This document shows positions 19,445 through 28,585 of a stretch of DNA of 64,000 bases, one piece after another. The translations under genes and the position numbers were made by a program. The DNA comes from Pirellulales bacterium (GTDB taxonomy: Bacteria > Planctomycetota > Planctomycetia > Pirellulales > JAEUIK01): assembly GCA_019694455.1 (NCBI GenBank), contig JAIBBY010000001.1, positions 124,001 through 188,000 of the forward strand. The letters run 5' to 3'. Each line of letters begins with the position of its first letter. Position 1 is the first letter of the stretch. Under the pieces are notes generated by a model. The model was given only the letters and a program-made list of their open reading frames with translations, had not been told where the DNA came from and searched no databases.

Positions 19445-20170
19445 TCAGGCAACAATTTCAACGGCGCCGGTGCTCAATTCATAGACGCCGCCGGCAACCT
19501 GAAGCTCTCCCTTGTCGACCATCTTCGACAAGATCGGATCCAAACCCTTCACGCGGGCCACACAGCGCTGCACGTTGGCCTTGATCACGTTATCGAGCTT
19601 GTCGCCCGGCTGGCCCTTGGCCGCGACCACCGCCGGCTTGACGAGCTCGACCAATCCGCCAATTGAGCCCGGCAGCGCGTCGGTCGATTCGATGTGCTGG
19701 ATGGCTGCCGCCACCGCACCGCATTTGCTGTGGCCGAGCACCATGATGAAGCGAACACCGAGTTCGGCTACGGCGAACTCGATGCTCCCCTTGACCAAGG
19801 GCCCCGAACCGCTGAAGACATTGCCGGCAATGCGAACCACAAACAGATCGCCCACGTCCTGATCGAAGACCAACTCGGGCGAGACGCGCGAGTCGGCGCA
19901 GCCAATGATTGCCGCAAATGGCGCCTGGCCGGCGGCGTCGGTGGCAAAGTCGGCTGGGGAGCGACCGGTTCGCCGCGACTGGCCACTGACGAAACGCTTG
20001 TTGCCTTCCATCAAACGGCCGAGGGCCAATTTGGGATCGATCTTCGCGTCAGGGGCATTGTCGTTTTGAGCGCGCGAGAGCGAAGTAGTGGTGGCGATGG
20101 TTAGTCCCGCGCCCGCGGCGCCGGTCCAGCGGAGAAAATCGCGGCGATTGGAATGCGATGGCGAAGTCAT
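19445..20170 (-). CDS. Tat-exported beta-carbonic anhydrase
   Basis: 241 residues. N-terminus carries a twin-arginine signal (NRRDFLRWTGAAGAG), which sends folded protein to the periplasm. Catalytic core is complete: Zn ligands Cys91, His147 and Cys150 (IGCADSRVS, LGHSKCGAV) and the Asp93-Arg95 dyad. GSIEFAVAELGV is the usual dimer-interface helix. Interconverts CO2 and bicarbonate. Ribosome-binding GGAGG lies about 11 nt upstream. It has no bicarbonate transporter beside it. Most beta-class enzymes are cytoplasmic, so export is the notable point. Confidence 0.9.
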   Translation of the reverse strand: MTSPSHSNRRDFLRWTGAAGAGLTIATTTSLSRAQNDNAPDAKIDPKLALGRLMEGNKRFVSGQSRRTGRSPADFATDAAGQAPFAAIIGCADSRVSPELVFDQDVGDLFVVRIAGNVFSGSGPLVKGSIEFAVAELGVRFIMVLGHSKCGAVAAAIQHIESTDALPGSIGGLVELVKPAVVAAKGQPGDKLDNVIKANVQRCVARVKGLDPILSKMVDKGELQVAGGVYELSTGAVEIVA

Positions 20171-20646
20171 GATGTTGGCGCCTCCATGGTGATTTTATTC
20201 GCGGCGTGGCGAGAATTTTGATTCCACCCCTGACCGCGATGCGACGTCGTGCAGCACTTTGCGGTCGGCTTCTCGGGCAATTCGCGTATAAGGTAGCTGT
20301 TCGCCTGCCTGAACCATAGTGGCTTTGGTGTGGTTTGGCGCAATTACGCAGGCGGTCCCACCCTAATGGATGGGAAGTCATTTCGGGCTGATTGCGTCGG
20401 CGAGACGTGGAACGGCAGCCGCATTCAGAGCATCTCGGCCGGCGGTGTGGGGGGCCATGGGGGGGTCCAGATGGAAAACAGCGGGCGGGCGTAACCCAAG
20501 CGTCGCCGGGGAGTGGGCCGCGCATAATTCTGAAGATTTTTCTGATCCGCTGTCGATTTGTAGGCATCTCGCACGACCAGTATGTAGAACCGGACTTTGC
20601 CGGCGAATACAACCTGATGAATGACCCCTCTGAAAGCGAGCCAACG
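20171..20646. other. 476-bp divergent region without recognised gene
   Basis: Lies between the carbonic anhydrase gene (minus) and the YciI gene (plus). Short frames here give proteins without recognisable pattern. No tRNA, repeat or convincing terminator seen. Confidence 0.5.
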
Positions 20647-21078
20647 ATGCGATTCATCGTGTTTGTCAAAGCAAACCAAGACAGCGAAGCCGGCGTGATG
20701 CCGAGCGAGCAGTTGCTGACCGAGATGGGCAAATTCAACGAAGAACTAGTGAACGCCGGGGTGATGCTGGCGGGGGAGGGGCTACATCCCAGCTCCAAGG
20801 GGGTACGGGTCCAATTTTCGGGCACATCGCGCACGGTGATCGATGGCCCCTTCGCGGAGACCAAGGAGCTAGTAGCCGGCTTCTGGATCTGGGAGACCAA
20901 GTCGCTGGCCGAAGCGATTGAGTGGGCGAAGCGCTGCCCAAACCCCACGGGGGAGGAGTCGGTGCTGGAGATCCGGCAGGTGTATACGGCAGAGGATTTT
21001 GGCGCTGAATTCACGCCGGAATTGCAAGAACAGGAATCGCGGCTGCGGGATCTGATCGAGTCACAATTGAAGAAATAG
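20647..21078 (+). CDS. YciI/DGPF-domain protein
   Basis: 143 residues from ATG 20647 (an in-frame ATG at 20617 adds ten polar residues). Opens with MRFIVFVKA and includes VIDGPFAETKELVAGFWIWE, the DGPF motif that names the family, with AIEWAKRCPNP downstream. These ferredoxin-like-fold proteins are related to YciI; in actinobacteria and planctomycetes they are often encoded near ECF sigma factors, but no sigma factor is present here. Followed 51 bp later by an SRPBCC protein on the same strand, so the two may share a transcript. Confidence 0.85.
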   Translation: MRFIVFVKANQDSEAGVMPSEQLLTEMGKFNEELVNAGVMLAGEGLHPSSKGVRVQFSGTSRTVIDGPFAETKELVAGFWIWETKSLAEAIEWAKRCPNPTGEESVLEIRQVYTAEDFGAEFTPELQEQESRLRDLIESQLKK

Positions 21079-21129
21079 GCGCTACGCCTCTGCACTAACT
21101 CACGCATTCCATATCTCTCGAGCTAAAAC

Positions 21130-21672
21130 ATGTTAATTAAGATCGCAATTGCCTTGGTCGTGATCGTGGCCCTGTTACTGGTGGCGCTATTGATTGCGGC
21201 GGCCATGAAGCCCGACAGGTTGCATGTGCGGCGCGAGGCTACGATTGGGGCCCCGCCCGAGAGGATATTTCCGCTCATCAACGACTTTCGTCGCTGGACC
21301 GAGTGGTCGCCGTATGAGAAGCGCGATCCCGCGCTCAAGCGGACCTATAGCGGGGCCGAGTGCGGCAAAGGGGCGGTGTACGAGTGGTCTGGCAATTCTC
21401 AGGTTGGTCAGGGTCGCATGGAGATGATCGAAGTGGCGGAACCCAATCGGGTGAGAATCCGCCTCGACTTCATCAAGCCGATGACGTCGAGCAACACCGC
21501 GGAATTCACCCTGGCGCCGCAGGGCAACTCCACGCGTATCGCCTGGGACATGCAAGGTCCAACCTCATTCATGATGAAGGTGAGCAGCGTGTTGATGAAC
21601 CTCGACAAGATGATCGGCAGCGACTACGAGGTGGGTCTGGCCAATCTCAAAGCGATCGCGGAAAAGAAATAG
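21130..21672 (+). CDS. Membrane-anchored SRPBCC (polyketide-cyclase-like) protein
   Basis: 180 residues. An N-terminal transmembrane helix (IAIALVVIVALLLVALLIAAA) precedes an SRPBCC domain that begins RREATIGAPPERIFPLINDFRRWTEWSPYE. This matches the START-like proteins annotated as polyketide cyclase/dehydrase or K+-transporter-associated proteins, which bind hydrophobic molecules. The helix would hold the domain at the membrane. Same strand as the YciI-type gene upstream and the BNR-repeat gene 51 bp downstream. Confidence 0.8.
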   Translation: MLIKIAIALVVIVALLLVALLIAAAMKPDRLHVRREATIGAPPERIFPLINDFRRWTEWSPYEKRDPALKRTYSGAECGKGAVYEWSGNSQVGQGRMEMIEVAEPNRVRIRLDFIKPMTSSNTAEFTLAPQGNSTRIAWDMQGPTSFMMKVSSVLMNLDKMIGSDYEVGLANLKAIAEKK

Positions 21673-21723
21673 GCAAGATTTCGATCCAAACAAACACCGT
21701 TCCATAGCGTAGGGAACCGAAGC

Positions 21724-22839
21724 ATGAGCGCAGTGAGAGTGTTGGTGGGCACCCGCAAGGGCGCATTCATTTTGACGTCGGATGGCAAGCGCGAGCGGTG
21801 GGAGGTAAGCGGTCCCCACTTCGCGGGCTGGGAGATCTATCACCTGAAAGGTTCCCCCGTCGACACCAACCGCATCTACGCCTCGCAGTCGAGCGGCTGG
21901 TTTGGGCAGATGATTCAGCGCTCCAGCGACGGCGGCAAGACCTGGGAGACCGTCGGCAACGAGTTTCTATACGACGGGCCCACCGGCACGCATCAATGGT
22001 ACGACGGCACCCAACATCCTTGGGAGTTCAAGCGCGTGTGGCATCTGGAGCCGTCGCTCACCGATCCGGACGCCGTTTACGCCGGCGCCGAAGACGCCGC
22101 CTTGTTCCAAACCACCGACGGTGGCCAATCGTGGCGCGAGTTGCCGGGCCTGCGCAATCACAAGTCGGGACCACTTTGGCAGCCTGGCGCGGGGGGCATG
22201 TGCCTGCACACCATCGTGCTCGACCCCAGCGATGCAAAACGAATCTACATCGCCATTTCCGCCGCTGGCGCCTTCCGCACCGATGATGGCGGCCAATCGT
22301 GGCGCCCGATCAATCGCGGCCTCAAGTCCGAAGGCATTCCCGACCCTAACGCCGAGGTAGGCCACTGCGTGCATCGCATCGCCATGCATCCATCGCGTCC
22401 GGGCGTTCTGTTTATGCAAAAGCACTGGGACGTCATGCGCAGCGATAATGCCGGCGACGACTGGCAGGAGGTCAGCGGCAACTTGCCTACCGATTTTGGC
22501 TTTGCCATCGATGTGCATGCCCATGAGCCGGAGACCATCTACGTGGTGCCGATCAAGAGCGACGCCGAGCATTTTCCGATTGATGGGCAGCTTCGCGTCT
22601 ATCGCAGCCGCACCGGCGGCAACGACTGGGAGGCGCTCACCAAGGGATTGCCTCAACGCGACTGCTACGTGAACGTGCTGCGCGACGCGATGGCGGTCGA
22701 TTCGCTCGATGAGTGCGGCGTGTATTTTGGCACCACGGGCGGTCAGGTGTACGCATCGAACAACAGCGGCGATAGCTGGCAGCCGATCGTACGCGACCTG
22801 CCCGCGGTCGTCTCGGTCGAGGTGCAAACGCTGCCATGA
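21724..22839 (+). CDS. BNR-repeat beta-propeller protein (sialidase-like fold)
   Basis: 371 residues, no signal peptide. Opens with [12 protein letters not shown] and contains Asp-box (BNR) motifs S-x-D-x-G-x-x-W: [35 protein letters not shown] and SNNSGDSW, one per propeller blade. The absence of the sialidase Arg triad pattern and of a signal peptide makes a true sialidase unlikely; it resembles the cytoplasmic exo-alpha-sialidase-like proteins of unknown role. Its stop overlaps the start of a MoaD/ThiS-like gene by 4 bp. Confidence 0.82.
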   Translation: MSAVRVLVGTRKGAFILTSDGKRERWEVSGPHFAGWEIYHLKGSPVDTNRIYASQSSGWFGQMIQRSSDGGKTWETVGNEFLYDGPTGTHQWYDGTQHPWEFKRVWHLEPSLTDPDAVYAGAEDAALFQTTDGGQSWRELPGLRNHKSGPLWQPGAGGMCLHTIVLDPSDAKRIYIAISAAGAFRTDDGGQSWRPINRGLKSEGIPDPNAEVGHCVHRIAMHPSRPGVLFMQKHWDVMRSDNAGDDWQEVSGNLPTDFGFAIDVHAHEPETIYVVPIKSDAEHFPIDGQLRVYRSRTGGNDWEALTKGLPQRDCYVNVLRDAMAVDSLDECGVYFGTTGGQVYASNNSGDSWQPIVRDLPAVVSVEVQTLP

Positions 22840-23132
22840 TCCGCGTGGTCTTGCCGTACCATTTGCGGTTGATCGCGGAGGCGCAAGGCGAGTTGCGCCT
22901 TGAGGTGGATGATCCGCCGACGTTGCGCAGCGTGCTCGACGCGCTGGAGTCTAAATATCCCAAGTTGCGCGGGACGATTCGCGATCATGGCACGCTGCGG
23001 CGGCGGCCGTTTGTGCGTTTCTTCGCGTGCGAGCGCGATCTATCGCACGATGCGCCCGAGCTGCCGTTGCCAGAGCCGATCGCCAGCGGCTCCGAGCCGC
23101 TGTTGATTGTCGGGGCCATGGCCGGCGGATGA
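22836..23132 (+). CDS. MoaD/ThiS-like ubiquitin-fold protein
   Basis: 98 residues. Shows the beta-grasp pattern ([19 protein letters not shown], then [17 protein letters not shown]) and ends exactly in Gly-Gly (VGAMAGG), the C-terminus that is adenylated and loaded with sulfur in MoaD and ThiS. It is somewhat longer than MoaD (about 80 residues). Translationally coupled to the BNR protein. No MoaE, MoeB, ThiF or ThiG gene lies in the window, so its partner is unknown. Confidence 0.8.
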   Translation: MIRVVLPYHLRLIAEAQGELRLEVDDPPTLRSVLDALESKYPKLRGTIRDHGTLRRRPFVRFFACERDLSHDAPELPLPEPIASGSEPLLIVGAMAGG

Positions 23133-23237
23133 AGCGACGCCGGACGACCTCCGGGAAACAGACGTGAATCGTTTGCCAAGTCGATCACCAAACAAGTTGG
23201 CGGGCGACTGGAACGGGGCAGGGTGCTTGGGGCGCGG

Positions 23238-23591
23238 CTACTTGGCTTCCAAGAACTGTTTTAGCACCAGCGCGCCGTTGTGCTGCTCGTCGCGAGCGGC
23301 ATAGATGAAAGTGACCACGCGACCGCGGATCATGCGCCGCAGTTCGGCGACAGCCTCGGTGTTGTCGCGCAGTTCTCGCTTGTAGCGTGTTTGAAATCCC
23401 GCCCAGCGCTGGAAGTCGTGCCCGAACCATTTGCGCAGCTCTGGGCTGGGGGCGATCTGTTTGCACCACGACGACAATTGCGCCTTCTCTTTGCTGAGGC
23501 CGCGCGGCCAGAGTCGCTCGACCAGGATGCGCAGGCCGTCCTTTCGCGATGGCTCTTCATAGGCGCGCTTGAGCTGGATTGTGGTCGGCAT
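23238..23591 (-). CDS. DUF488 (YeaO-like) protein
   Basis: 117 residues from ATG 23591, preceded by AAGGGTGG; a GTG two codons upstream is possible. Typical features of the family are present: LKRAYEEPSRKDGLRILVERLWPRGL near the N-terminus, KWFGHD, and the C-terminal TFIYAARDEQHNGALVLKQFL. DUF488 proteins are small cytosolic proteins of unknown biochemical role. The start lies 8 bp after the stop of the small upstream gene, suggesting co-transcription. Confidence 0.85.
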   Translation of the reverse strand: MPTTIQLKRAYEEPSRKDGLRILVERLWPRGLSKEKAQLSSWCKQIAPSPELRKWFGHDFQRWAGFQTRYKRELRDNTEAVAELRRMIRGRVVTFIYAARDEQHNGALVLKQFLEAK

Positions 23592-23599
23592 TGCCACCC

Positions 23600-23839
23600 T
23601 TATAGCATGCTGGGTGTGGGATTCTGATCCACGGAATCAGCGTCGTCGTCGGTGAGCGGCTGATTGGAATGACTCCAGCCGTTGTAGCTGGCCAGCGAGC
23701 TGCCTTGCTCGAACTTGCACACGCCCGCCTGCTCGGACAAGAGCGCCCAGCGGACATAGGCGCGCAGTTGCTGCTCGGAGCCAAAGGTCGCCACCAGCCG
23801 CCGTTCGACTCCCGGTTTGCTGCCGTAAAGGTAGTGCAT
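23600..23839 (-). CDS. Small conserved-looking protein, unknown function
   Basis: 79 residues from ATG 23839, chosen because AGGAGA lies 9-10 nt upstream. The sequence is protein-like (VERRLVATFGSEQQLRAYVRWALLS) with a Ser/Asp-rich tail and no recognised domain. It lies 86 bp after the SRPBCC gene and 8 bp before the DUF488 gene on the same strand, so it probably belongs to the ArsR-SRPBCC operon. Confidence 0.6.
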   Translation of the reverse strand: MHYLYGSKPGVERRLVATFGSEQQLRAYVRWALLSEQAGVCKFEQGSSLASYNGWSHSNQPLTDDDADSVDQNPTPSML

Positions 23840-23925
23840 CGCTTCAAGTCTCCTGGGTTTGCATGTTCCCGGACGCAACCCAACGCGTTCCGTGACAATG
23901 TGCATTGCTGTGACGCGCGGTGATA

Positions 23926-24378
23926 TCACGCGCGCCGTTCGGCGATTTCGCGAATTTTCGTCAGCCAGTACCCCCAACCTTCGCCAACTCCATCGCGATG
24001 GTCCGGGGTGATGAGTCCGAGCGCAGTATGAACAAACTTGAGCCGCGTGTCTTTGCCGTCGGTGGTCAGGCGGTATTGCAAATGCGACACAGCGGCATAC
24101 GACATGAACAGCGGCCCGCAGATTTCCAAGAGAGTCGGCGGTTTGATTACCTGAACGTGCCCCCAATTGTGGCCCGTCTGGTTGCCGAGGTCGCGATACC
24201 AACGACCGCCGGGCCAGGCTTCGAGACGCATCGGAAACGGCTCTCCGCCAGGCATTTCGCAATCTGGCCCCAGTTGCGCGAGAATTGACTCAAAGACAAT
24301 CTCGGGCGGGGCGGTGATCTTGATCTCCTTGATGATTTCGAACGTGCTCATGGCGCTCTCGGCGGCGATTGTCGACAT
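23926..24378 (-). CDS. SRPBCC/AHSA1-domain protein, second ArsR-linked copy
   Basis: 150 residues. IKEIKITAPPEIVFESILAQLG at the N-terminus and GWGYWLTKIREIAERRA at the C-terminus match the AHSA1-type START fold. MEGGEPFP-like and WPGGRWYRDLG segments lie in the ligand pocket region. Begins 30 bp after the ArsR gene stop, so the two form one operon. Ligand unknown; the family is usually repressed by its partner ArsR protein. Confidence 0.85.
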   Translation of the reverse strand: MSTIAAESAMSTFEIIKEIKITAPPEIVFESILAQLGPDCEMPGGEPFPMRLEAWPGGRWYRDLGNQTGHNWGHVQVIKPPTLLEICGPLFMSYAAVSHLQYRLTTDGKDTRLKFVHTALGLITPDHRDGVGEGWGYWLTKIREIAERRA

Positions 24379-24408
24379 GATTAACTCCTGATCGCTAGTG
24401 GTTAGTTG

Positions 24409-24753
24409 CTATTTCGTTGGGCGCTGGCCAGCTTGACGCTCGGCGCGCTGGCGGATTCGACCGAGTTGATGGTCCCAAAAGCGCTCGTACGCTTTCACCC
24501 AATCATGCACCGGCTTCAGCCGATGGGCGTTGAGTTGATAGTGACGCTGCTGACCTTGTTTGCGGACGGACACCAGGTCCAGCTTGCGCAGCACGCTTAA
24601 GTGCTTGGAAACCGCAGGCTGCGGCAACTTGAGCACCGTGACAATGTCTCCTACAGCACACGATCCGCCTTTGGCGAGCAGATCGATAATCTGCCGACGC
24701 CGCGGTTCGGCGATTGCGCTAAAGACATCGGCATCGGCAGTGACTCGCGGCAT
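24409..24753 (-). CDS. ArsR/SmtB-family winged-helix regulator, second copy
   Basis: 114 residues. VFSAIAEPRRRQIIDLLAKG and LPQPAVSKHLSVLRKLDLV give the helix-turn-helix and recognition helix; RKQGQQRHYQLN is the beta wing. No metal-site cysteines. The start codon falls where transcription should begin from the promoter just upstream, so the mRNA is probably leaderless. Expected to repress its own operon, which includes the SRPBCC gene and probably the two small genes after it. Confidence 0.9.
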   Translation of the reverse strand: MPRVTADADVFSAIAEPRRRQIIDLLAKGGSCAVGDIVTVLKLPQPAVSKHLSVLRKLDLVSVRKQGQQRHYQLNAHRLKPVHDWVKAYERFWDHQLGRIRQRAERQAGQRPTK

Positions 24754-24759
24754 ACCACT

Positions 24760-24787
24760 AATATATTCCCGATTAGGAATATGTCAA
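24760..24787 (-). promoter_or_regulatory. Promoter with embedded palindromic operator for the ArsR operon
   Basis: On the minus strand: consensus -35 TTGACA (24787-24782), 16-bp spacer, -10 TATATT (24765-24760). The spacer holds a perfect inverted repeat ATATTCC / GGAATAT (24782-24776 and 24769-24763) around six bases, the ideal place for repression. The predicted start of transcription is at about 24753, the A of the ATG. Confidence 0.75.
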
Positions 24788-24866
24788 TGCCGTCGCAAGC
24801 GCATTTTTGTGATTGAGCACGGAACGCCGTGCGACGGGAGATTCGGTTCCGCGCGCCGGGCCGCGG

Positions 24867-25946
24867 CTATTTTTCCAGACGCCAACCGCTCTGGTCGGCG
24901 ACGAGGGCGGTGTTGCCCTTGTACTGGTCGAAGAGCGCGTGCATCTCTTCGATGGTGTCGAAGTAGCCCACGATGTGCGCGGCGCTAAACGATTGGCCCG
25001 CCTTGATCGGTTTGCCGTATACCTCCTCGATCATGACGATGATGTTGCCCGGCCGCTGGCTGCACCAGGCCTCGTAGACGATGGACGGTTCGAGCGTGAG
25101 TCCGGCGAGCCAGGGCCCTTCCTTGCCTGTTTGTTTATCGCGCATGTGATAGGCGCGAATGAAGTGCTGGGGGACGTGATGGGTGTCGCGGCGATAGCCG
25201 AACTTCAGATCGGGCGGAAAAGGGGTGAAGAATTCGCTCGATGGAATCCGCAGCCCTTTGGGGCCGCTCAAGTAGCTGAGGTAGATCTCGCTGAAGGTGT
25301 CTCCTTGTTCGTGACGCACACAGCCGGGGGTGTCGTTGCGCAAGAACATTTCATCCGAGTCGTTGACGGTGTCGATGCGATCCATCAACAAGAAATATCG
25401 CTTGCCTTGCGGGAATACGACCAATTGCGTCCATTTGGAACCGGCATTGCGGCCGGGCGCGCCGTACTCGTAGTTGTAAGTCGTTTTGACGGCGACAAAG
25501 TCGGCGCCGCGAATAATCTCTGGCTGCACTGGCTTCATCCAAGGGCATAGCTGCGGCCCCTCGACCATCCGCTTGGGATGGCTGCTGCCGTGCGCGACAT
25601 TGTTGAAGCCATAGCGGTCGGTTTCCTTGAGTTGATCGCGCCAAGCGGCGTCGCTGCCCGCCTCCATGAGCCAATCGACCACCATCAGGCCGTCGCCGAT
25701 TTCTCGAAAGCCGGTGGCCTTGTCGACGAACGAGCCCTTTTCGATGCCGGTCATCCAATGCTTGGGGTCTTTCTTGGGGATGACCGCTTCGAGCTTATCG
25801 GTTTCGATCTTGATGGCGCGTTCGTCCTCGGTCGCCTTGGCCCAGGGCTTTTCGTCGGCGGCATGCGTCGTGCGGCCGGTCGCCGTGGCGCAGAGCGCCG
25901 CAATCGCCAACCAGCGCAAACTGGAACCCGATAATTCAATTCGCAT
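24867..25946 (-). CDS. Secreted protein of unknown function
   Basis: 359 residues with a signal peptide (LRWLAIAALCATATGRTTHAA). The mature protein is mostly beta-type and aromatic-rich, with HWMTGIEKGSFVDKATGF, GAPGRNAGSKWTQLVVFPQGKRYFL and RNDTPGCVRHEQGD segments. The opening, in which the substrate-like core is compared with a 'KLEAVIPKK' strand, resembles galactose-mutarotase or DUF6807-type sandwich proteins, but I cannot assign a family. Monocistronic, facing the ArsR operon. Confidence 0.6.
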   Translation of the reverse strand: MRIELSGSSLRWLAIAALCATATGRTTHAADEKPWAKATEDERAIKIETDKLEAVIPKKDPKHWMTGIEKGSFVDKATGFREIGDGLMVVDWLMEAGSDAAWRDQLKETDRYGFNNVAHGSSHPKRMVEGPQLCPWMKPVQPEIIRGADFVAVKTTYNYEYGAPGRNAGSKWTQLVVFPQGKRYFLLMDRIDTVNDSDEMFLRNDTPGCVRHEQGDTFSEIYLSYLSGPKGLRIPSSEFFTPFPPDLKFGYRRDTHHVPQHFIRAYHMRDKQTGKEGPWLAGLTLEPSIVYEAWCSQRPGNIIVMIEEVYGKPIKAGQSFSAAHIVGYFDTIEEMHALFDQYKGNTALVADQSGWRLEK

Positions 25947-26248
25947 GCGATTTCCTTTCTGAACTGCGCTCGACTTGCCGCGTACGCGGCGAGCGCGAAG
26001 CGGTCATTGGTTGCGTACACAAGTCGCTAACTCTGGCGAGTATCTTGATCGCTCGCAGCGCACGTGTCCAGAAACCGAGCACGGTGATGGAATCATTGAC
26101 TGTCCATTGCTATTGAGCGCTGCCCGAGCGAATCGGCGGTTTGTCGTGGCCGGCGGGTAATTTGCGCATTGACTCCACAACGCCGGCGCGCGCCGCTACA
26201 TTAAGCCATTGCCGATTGCCCCACATCGCACTGCACGGAGCCGCTTCG
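25947..26248. other. 302-bp divergent intergenic region
   Basis: Lies between two divergent secreted-protein genes. It must hold both promoters, but I see no clear -35/-10 pair, repeat or RNA gene. Confidence 0.5.
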
Positions 26249-28465
26249 ATGTCTGCTATTCGCATTGCTCTGCTCTTATTAACTGCTGGCGCGGCGCAAT
26301 TGGCGGCGGCCGCCGAGGCCCCGGCGCTCGACGCCGAAACGCTTGCCGGGCAAGTGACGATCTATCGCGACGAGTGGGGCACCCCGCATATCGACGGCAA
26401 GAACGACGCCGCCTGCTGCTTTGGCATGGCCTGGGCCCAGTGCGAAGACTACTTCTGGCAGGTGGAAGACAGCATCATCCTCGGCAGCGGGCGCTATGCC
26501 GAGGCGCATGGCCGCAAGGGGTTGAATTCCGATTTGCTCAACCGGGCGTTTGAGATCGTGCCGCGCAGCAAGGCCGACTTCGCGGCCGCCGAGCCCGCCA
26601 TGCAGCAGATGTACATCGCCTTCACCGAAGGCGTCAACCACTACCTCAAGAAGCACCCCGAGGTGAAGCCGCGGCTGATCACGCGCTTTGAGCCGTGGAT
26701 GATCATGGCGATGGGGCGGCAGGTGCTGATGGAGTTCGTGTTTCGCTACACGCACTTGTCGGGCGACTTCTTGCCGCGCTCGACCAAGGAGATTTGGACC
26801 GCGCTCGACACCCGCGCGCTGTATCAACCGGAGCGGATGCACGTTGGCTCCAACGCCTGGGCAATCAATGGCAGTCGCACCAAGAGCGGCAAGGCCATGC
26901 TGTACATCAACCCGCATCAGCCGTGGTTTGGCTTTGGCCAGTTTTACGAGGCTCACTTGCGCTCTGGCGAGGGGTGGCAGTTCTCGGGCGGAACCTTCTT
27001 CGGCAATCCGCTGCCGGGCCTGGGCTACAACGAGTATTGCGGCTGGGCCTTCACCGTGAACGAGCCGGACATCGCCGATATCTGGACCGAGACGTTCGAC
27101 GATCCCAAGAACCCGCTCAACTACCGCTACGACGGCGGCTATCGGACCGCGACCGAGTGGAAAGAGCCGATCAAGATCAAGCAGAAGAACAAGGTGGAGG
27201 AGCGCGAGTTCACCTTTCGCAAGACGCATCATGGCCCGATCGTGCGCAAGGACGACGACACGCATTTCACCAGCGCGATGATCGCTAAGCTGTACGACGG
27301 CAACTTGCTGCGGCAAGTGCTCAAGATGGTCCGCGCCAAGAACTTTGATGAGTGGCGCGCGGGCATGTCGATGCTCAACTTTCAGTTCATGAACACCGTC
27401 TACGCCGATCGCGACGGCAACATTTTTTACATCTACAACGGCACTATCCCGAAGCGTGATCCCAGCTTTGATTGGGCCAAGGCGGTCGATGGCAGCAATC
27501 CCAAGACCGAGTGGCAGGGATATCACCCTTCCAGCGAATTGCCGCAATCGCTCAATCCGCCATCGGGTTTTGTGCAAAGCTGCAACAGCACGCCGTTTGC
27601 CATCACCGACGACGGCAACCCGCTGATCGGCGACTTTCCGCGTTACTTGGCCGAAGATCAATACGACGACAAGCGCCGCAGCAAGATCTCGAAGTGGCTG
27701 CTGCGACAGATGAGCGACATCACCTTTGAGGACTGGCAGCGCTACGCGCTCGACACCACGCTCTATTGGCCGATGACCGAGTTTCCGCGCTTCAAACGCG
27801 AGCACGAGGCGCTGAAAAAGACCGACCCCAGTTTGGCGGAGGCGGTCGAGCCGTATCTTACGCACTTGTTCGATTGGAACTTCAAGGCCAACGCCGCCAG
27901 CACCCAAGCCACATTGTGCCAGGCTTGGTACGAGGAGTTGTATGGCTTTGGCTACCCCGCCGAGGTTCTCAAGCCCGAGTACATCCAGGAGCCCAAAAAG
28001 AAGTACACCGCGCTGATCAAAGTGGCGGGCAAGCTCAAGGGAACGTGGGGGGATTGGAAAGTGCCGTGGGGCGATGTGCATCGCATTCAGCGACACGCCA
28101 ATGTGTCTGACTTTGTCGACATTCCGTTCGACGACAACCTGCCGAGCTTGCCGTGCGACGGAGTGCAAGGCCCGCTGGGAGTGGCGTTTGTAACTTACTA
28201 CACGCCGACCATCACCATACCGCTATTGGGGCGCTCGATGAAGAAGCAATATGGCGTGGTGGGCAACACCTACATGGCCTGCGTCGAGTTTGGGGACCAG
28301 CCGAAGGCGGCCACGCTGATGCAGTTTGGCGAATCGGGCCTGCCCGACTCGCCGCACTACTTCGATCAGGCCAAGCTATTGTCGGAGCGCAAGTTCAAGC
28401 CGGGCCTGTTCGACTGGGACGAGATCAAGGCAAAGTCGAAGCGGACGTATCAACCGGCGGATTAA
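26249..28465 (+). CDS. Secreted penicillin acylase-family N-terminal-nucleophile hydrolase
   Basis: 738 residues from ATG 26249, which gives a signal peptide (IRIALLLLTAGAAQLAAAAEA). IYRDEWGTPHIDG and ACCFGMAWAQCEDYFWQ belong to the alpha-chain part. Ser201 in the GSNAWAING segment is the expected self-cleavage site and catalytic nucleophile of the beta chain. HHGPIV and SFDWAKAVDGSNPKTEW are further family motifs. Made as a precursor and cleaved in the periplasm; known members cleave penicillins, acyl-homoserine lactones or other amides. The substrate here is unknown. Alpha part about 200 residues, with little or no spacer peptide. Confidence 0.88.
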   Translation: MSAIRIALLLLTAGAAQLAAAAEAPALDAETLAGQVTIYRDEWGTPHIDGKNDAACCFGMAWAQCEDYFWQVEDSIILGSGRYAEAHGRKGLNSDLLNRAFEIVPRSKADFAAAEPAMQQMYIAFTEGVNHYLKKHPEVKPRLITRFEPWMIMAMGRQVLMEFVFRYTHLSGDFLPRSTKEIWTALDTRALYQPERMHVGSNAWAINGSRTKSGKAMLYINPHQPWFGFGQFYEAHLRSGEGWQFSGGTFFGNPLPGLGYNEYCGWAFTVNEPDIADIWTETFDDPKNPLNYRYDGGYRTATEWKEPIKIKQKNKVEEREFTFRKTHHGPIVRKDDDTHFTSAMIAKLYDGNLLRQVLKMVRAKNFDEWRAGMSMLNFQFMNTVYADRDGNIFYIYNGTIPKRDPSFDWAKAVDGSNPKTEWQGYHPSSELPQSLNPPSGFVQSCNSTPFAITDDGNPLIGDFPRYLAEDQYDDKRRSKISKWLLRQMSDITFEDWQRYALDTTLYWPMTEFPRFKREHEALKKTDPSLAEAVEPYLTHLFDWNFKANAASTQATLCQAWYEELYGFGYPAEVLKPEYIQEPKKKYTALIKVAGKLKGTWGDWKVPWGDVHRIQRHANVSDFVDIPFDDNLPSLPCDGVQGPLGVAFVTYYTPTITIPLLGRSMKKQYGVVGNTYMACVEFGDQPKAATLMQFGESGLPDSPHYFDQAKLLSERKFKPGLFDWDEIKAKSKRTYQPAD

Positions 28466-28585
28466 AGCAACCCGACTGAAGCGAGCGAATCTCGGCCGCT
28501 CACCCGGCGGCCTTCGTCCGCCACTCCTCCCACTCACGGCTGCGCCGTGGGCGCGTGCCGGGAAAAGTTGACTCAACTTTGGCGT

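Noticed and set aside
20378-20644. Possible pseudogene of a prepilin-type protein in the 476-bp gap
   Set aside because: A Pro/Trp-rich minus-strand frame looked briefly like the C-terminus of a DUF1559 protein, but no conserved motif holds and the frame is short.
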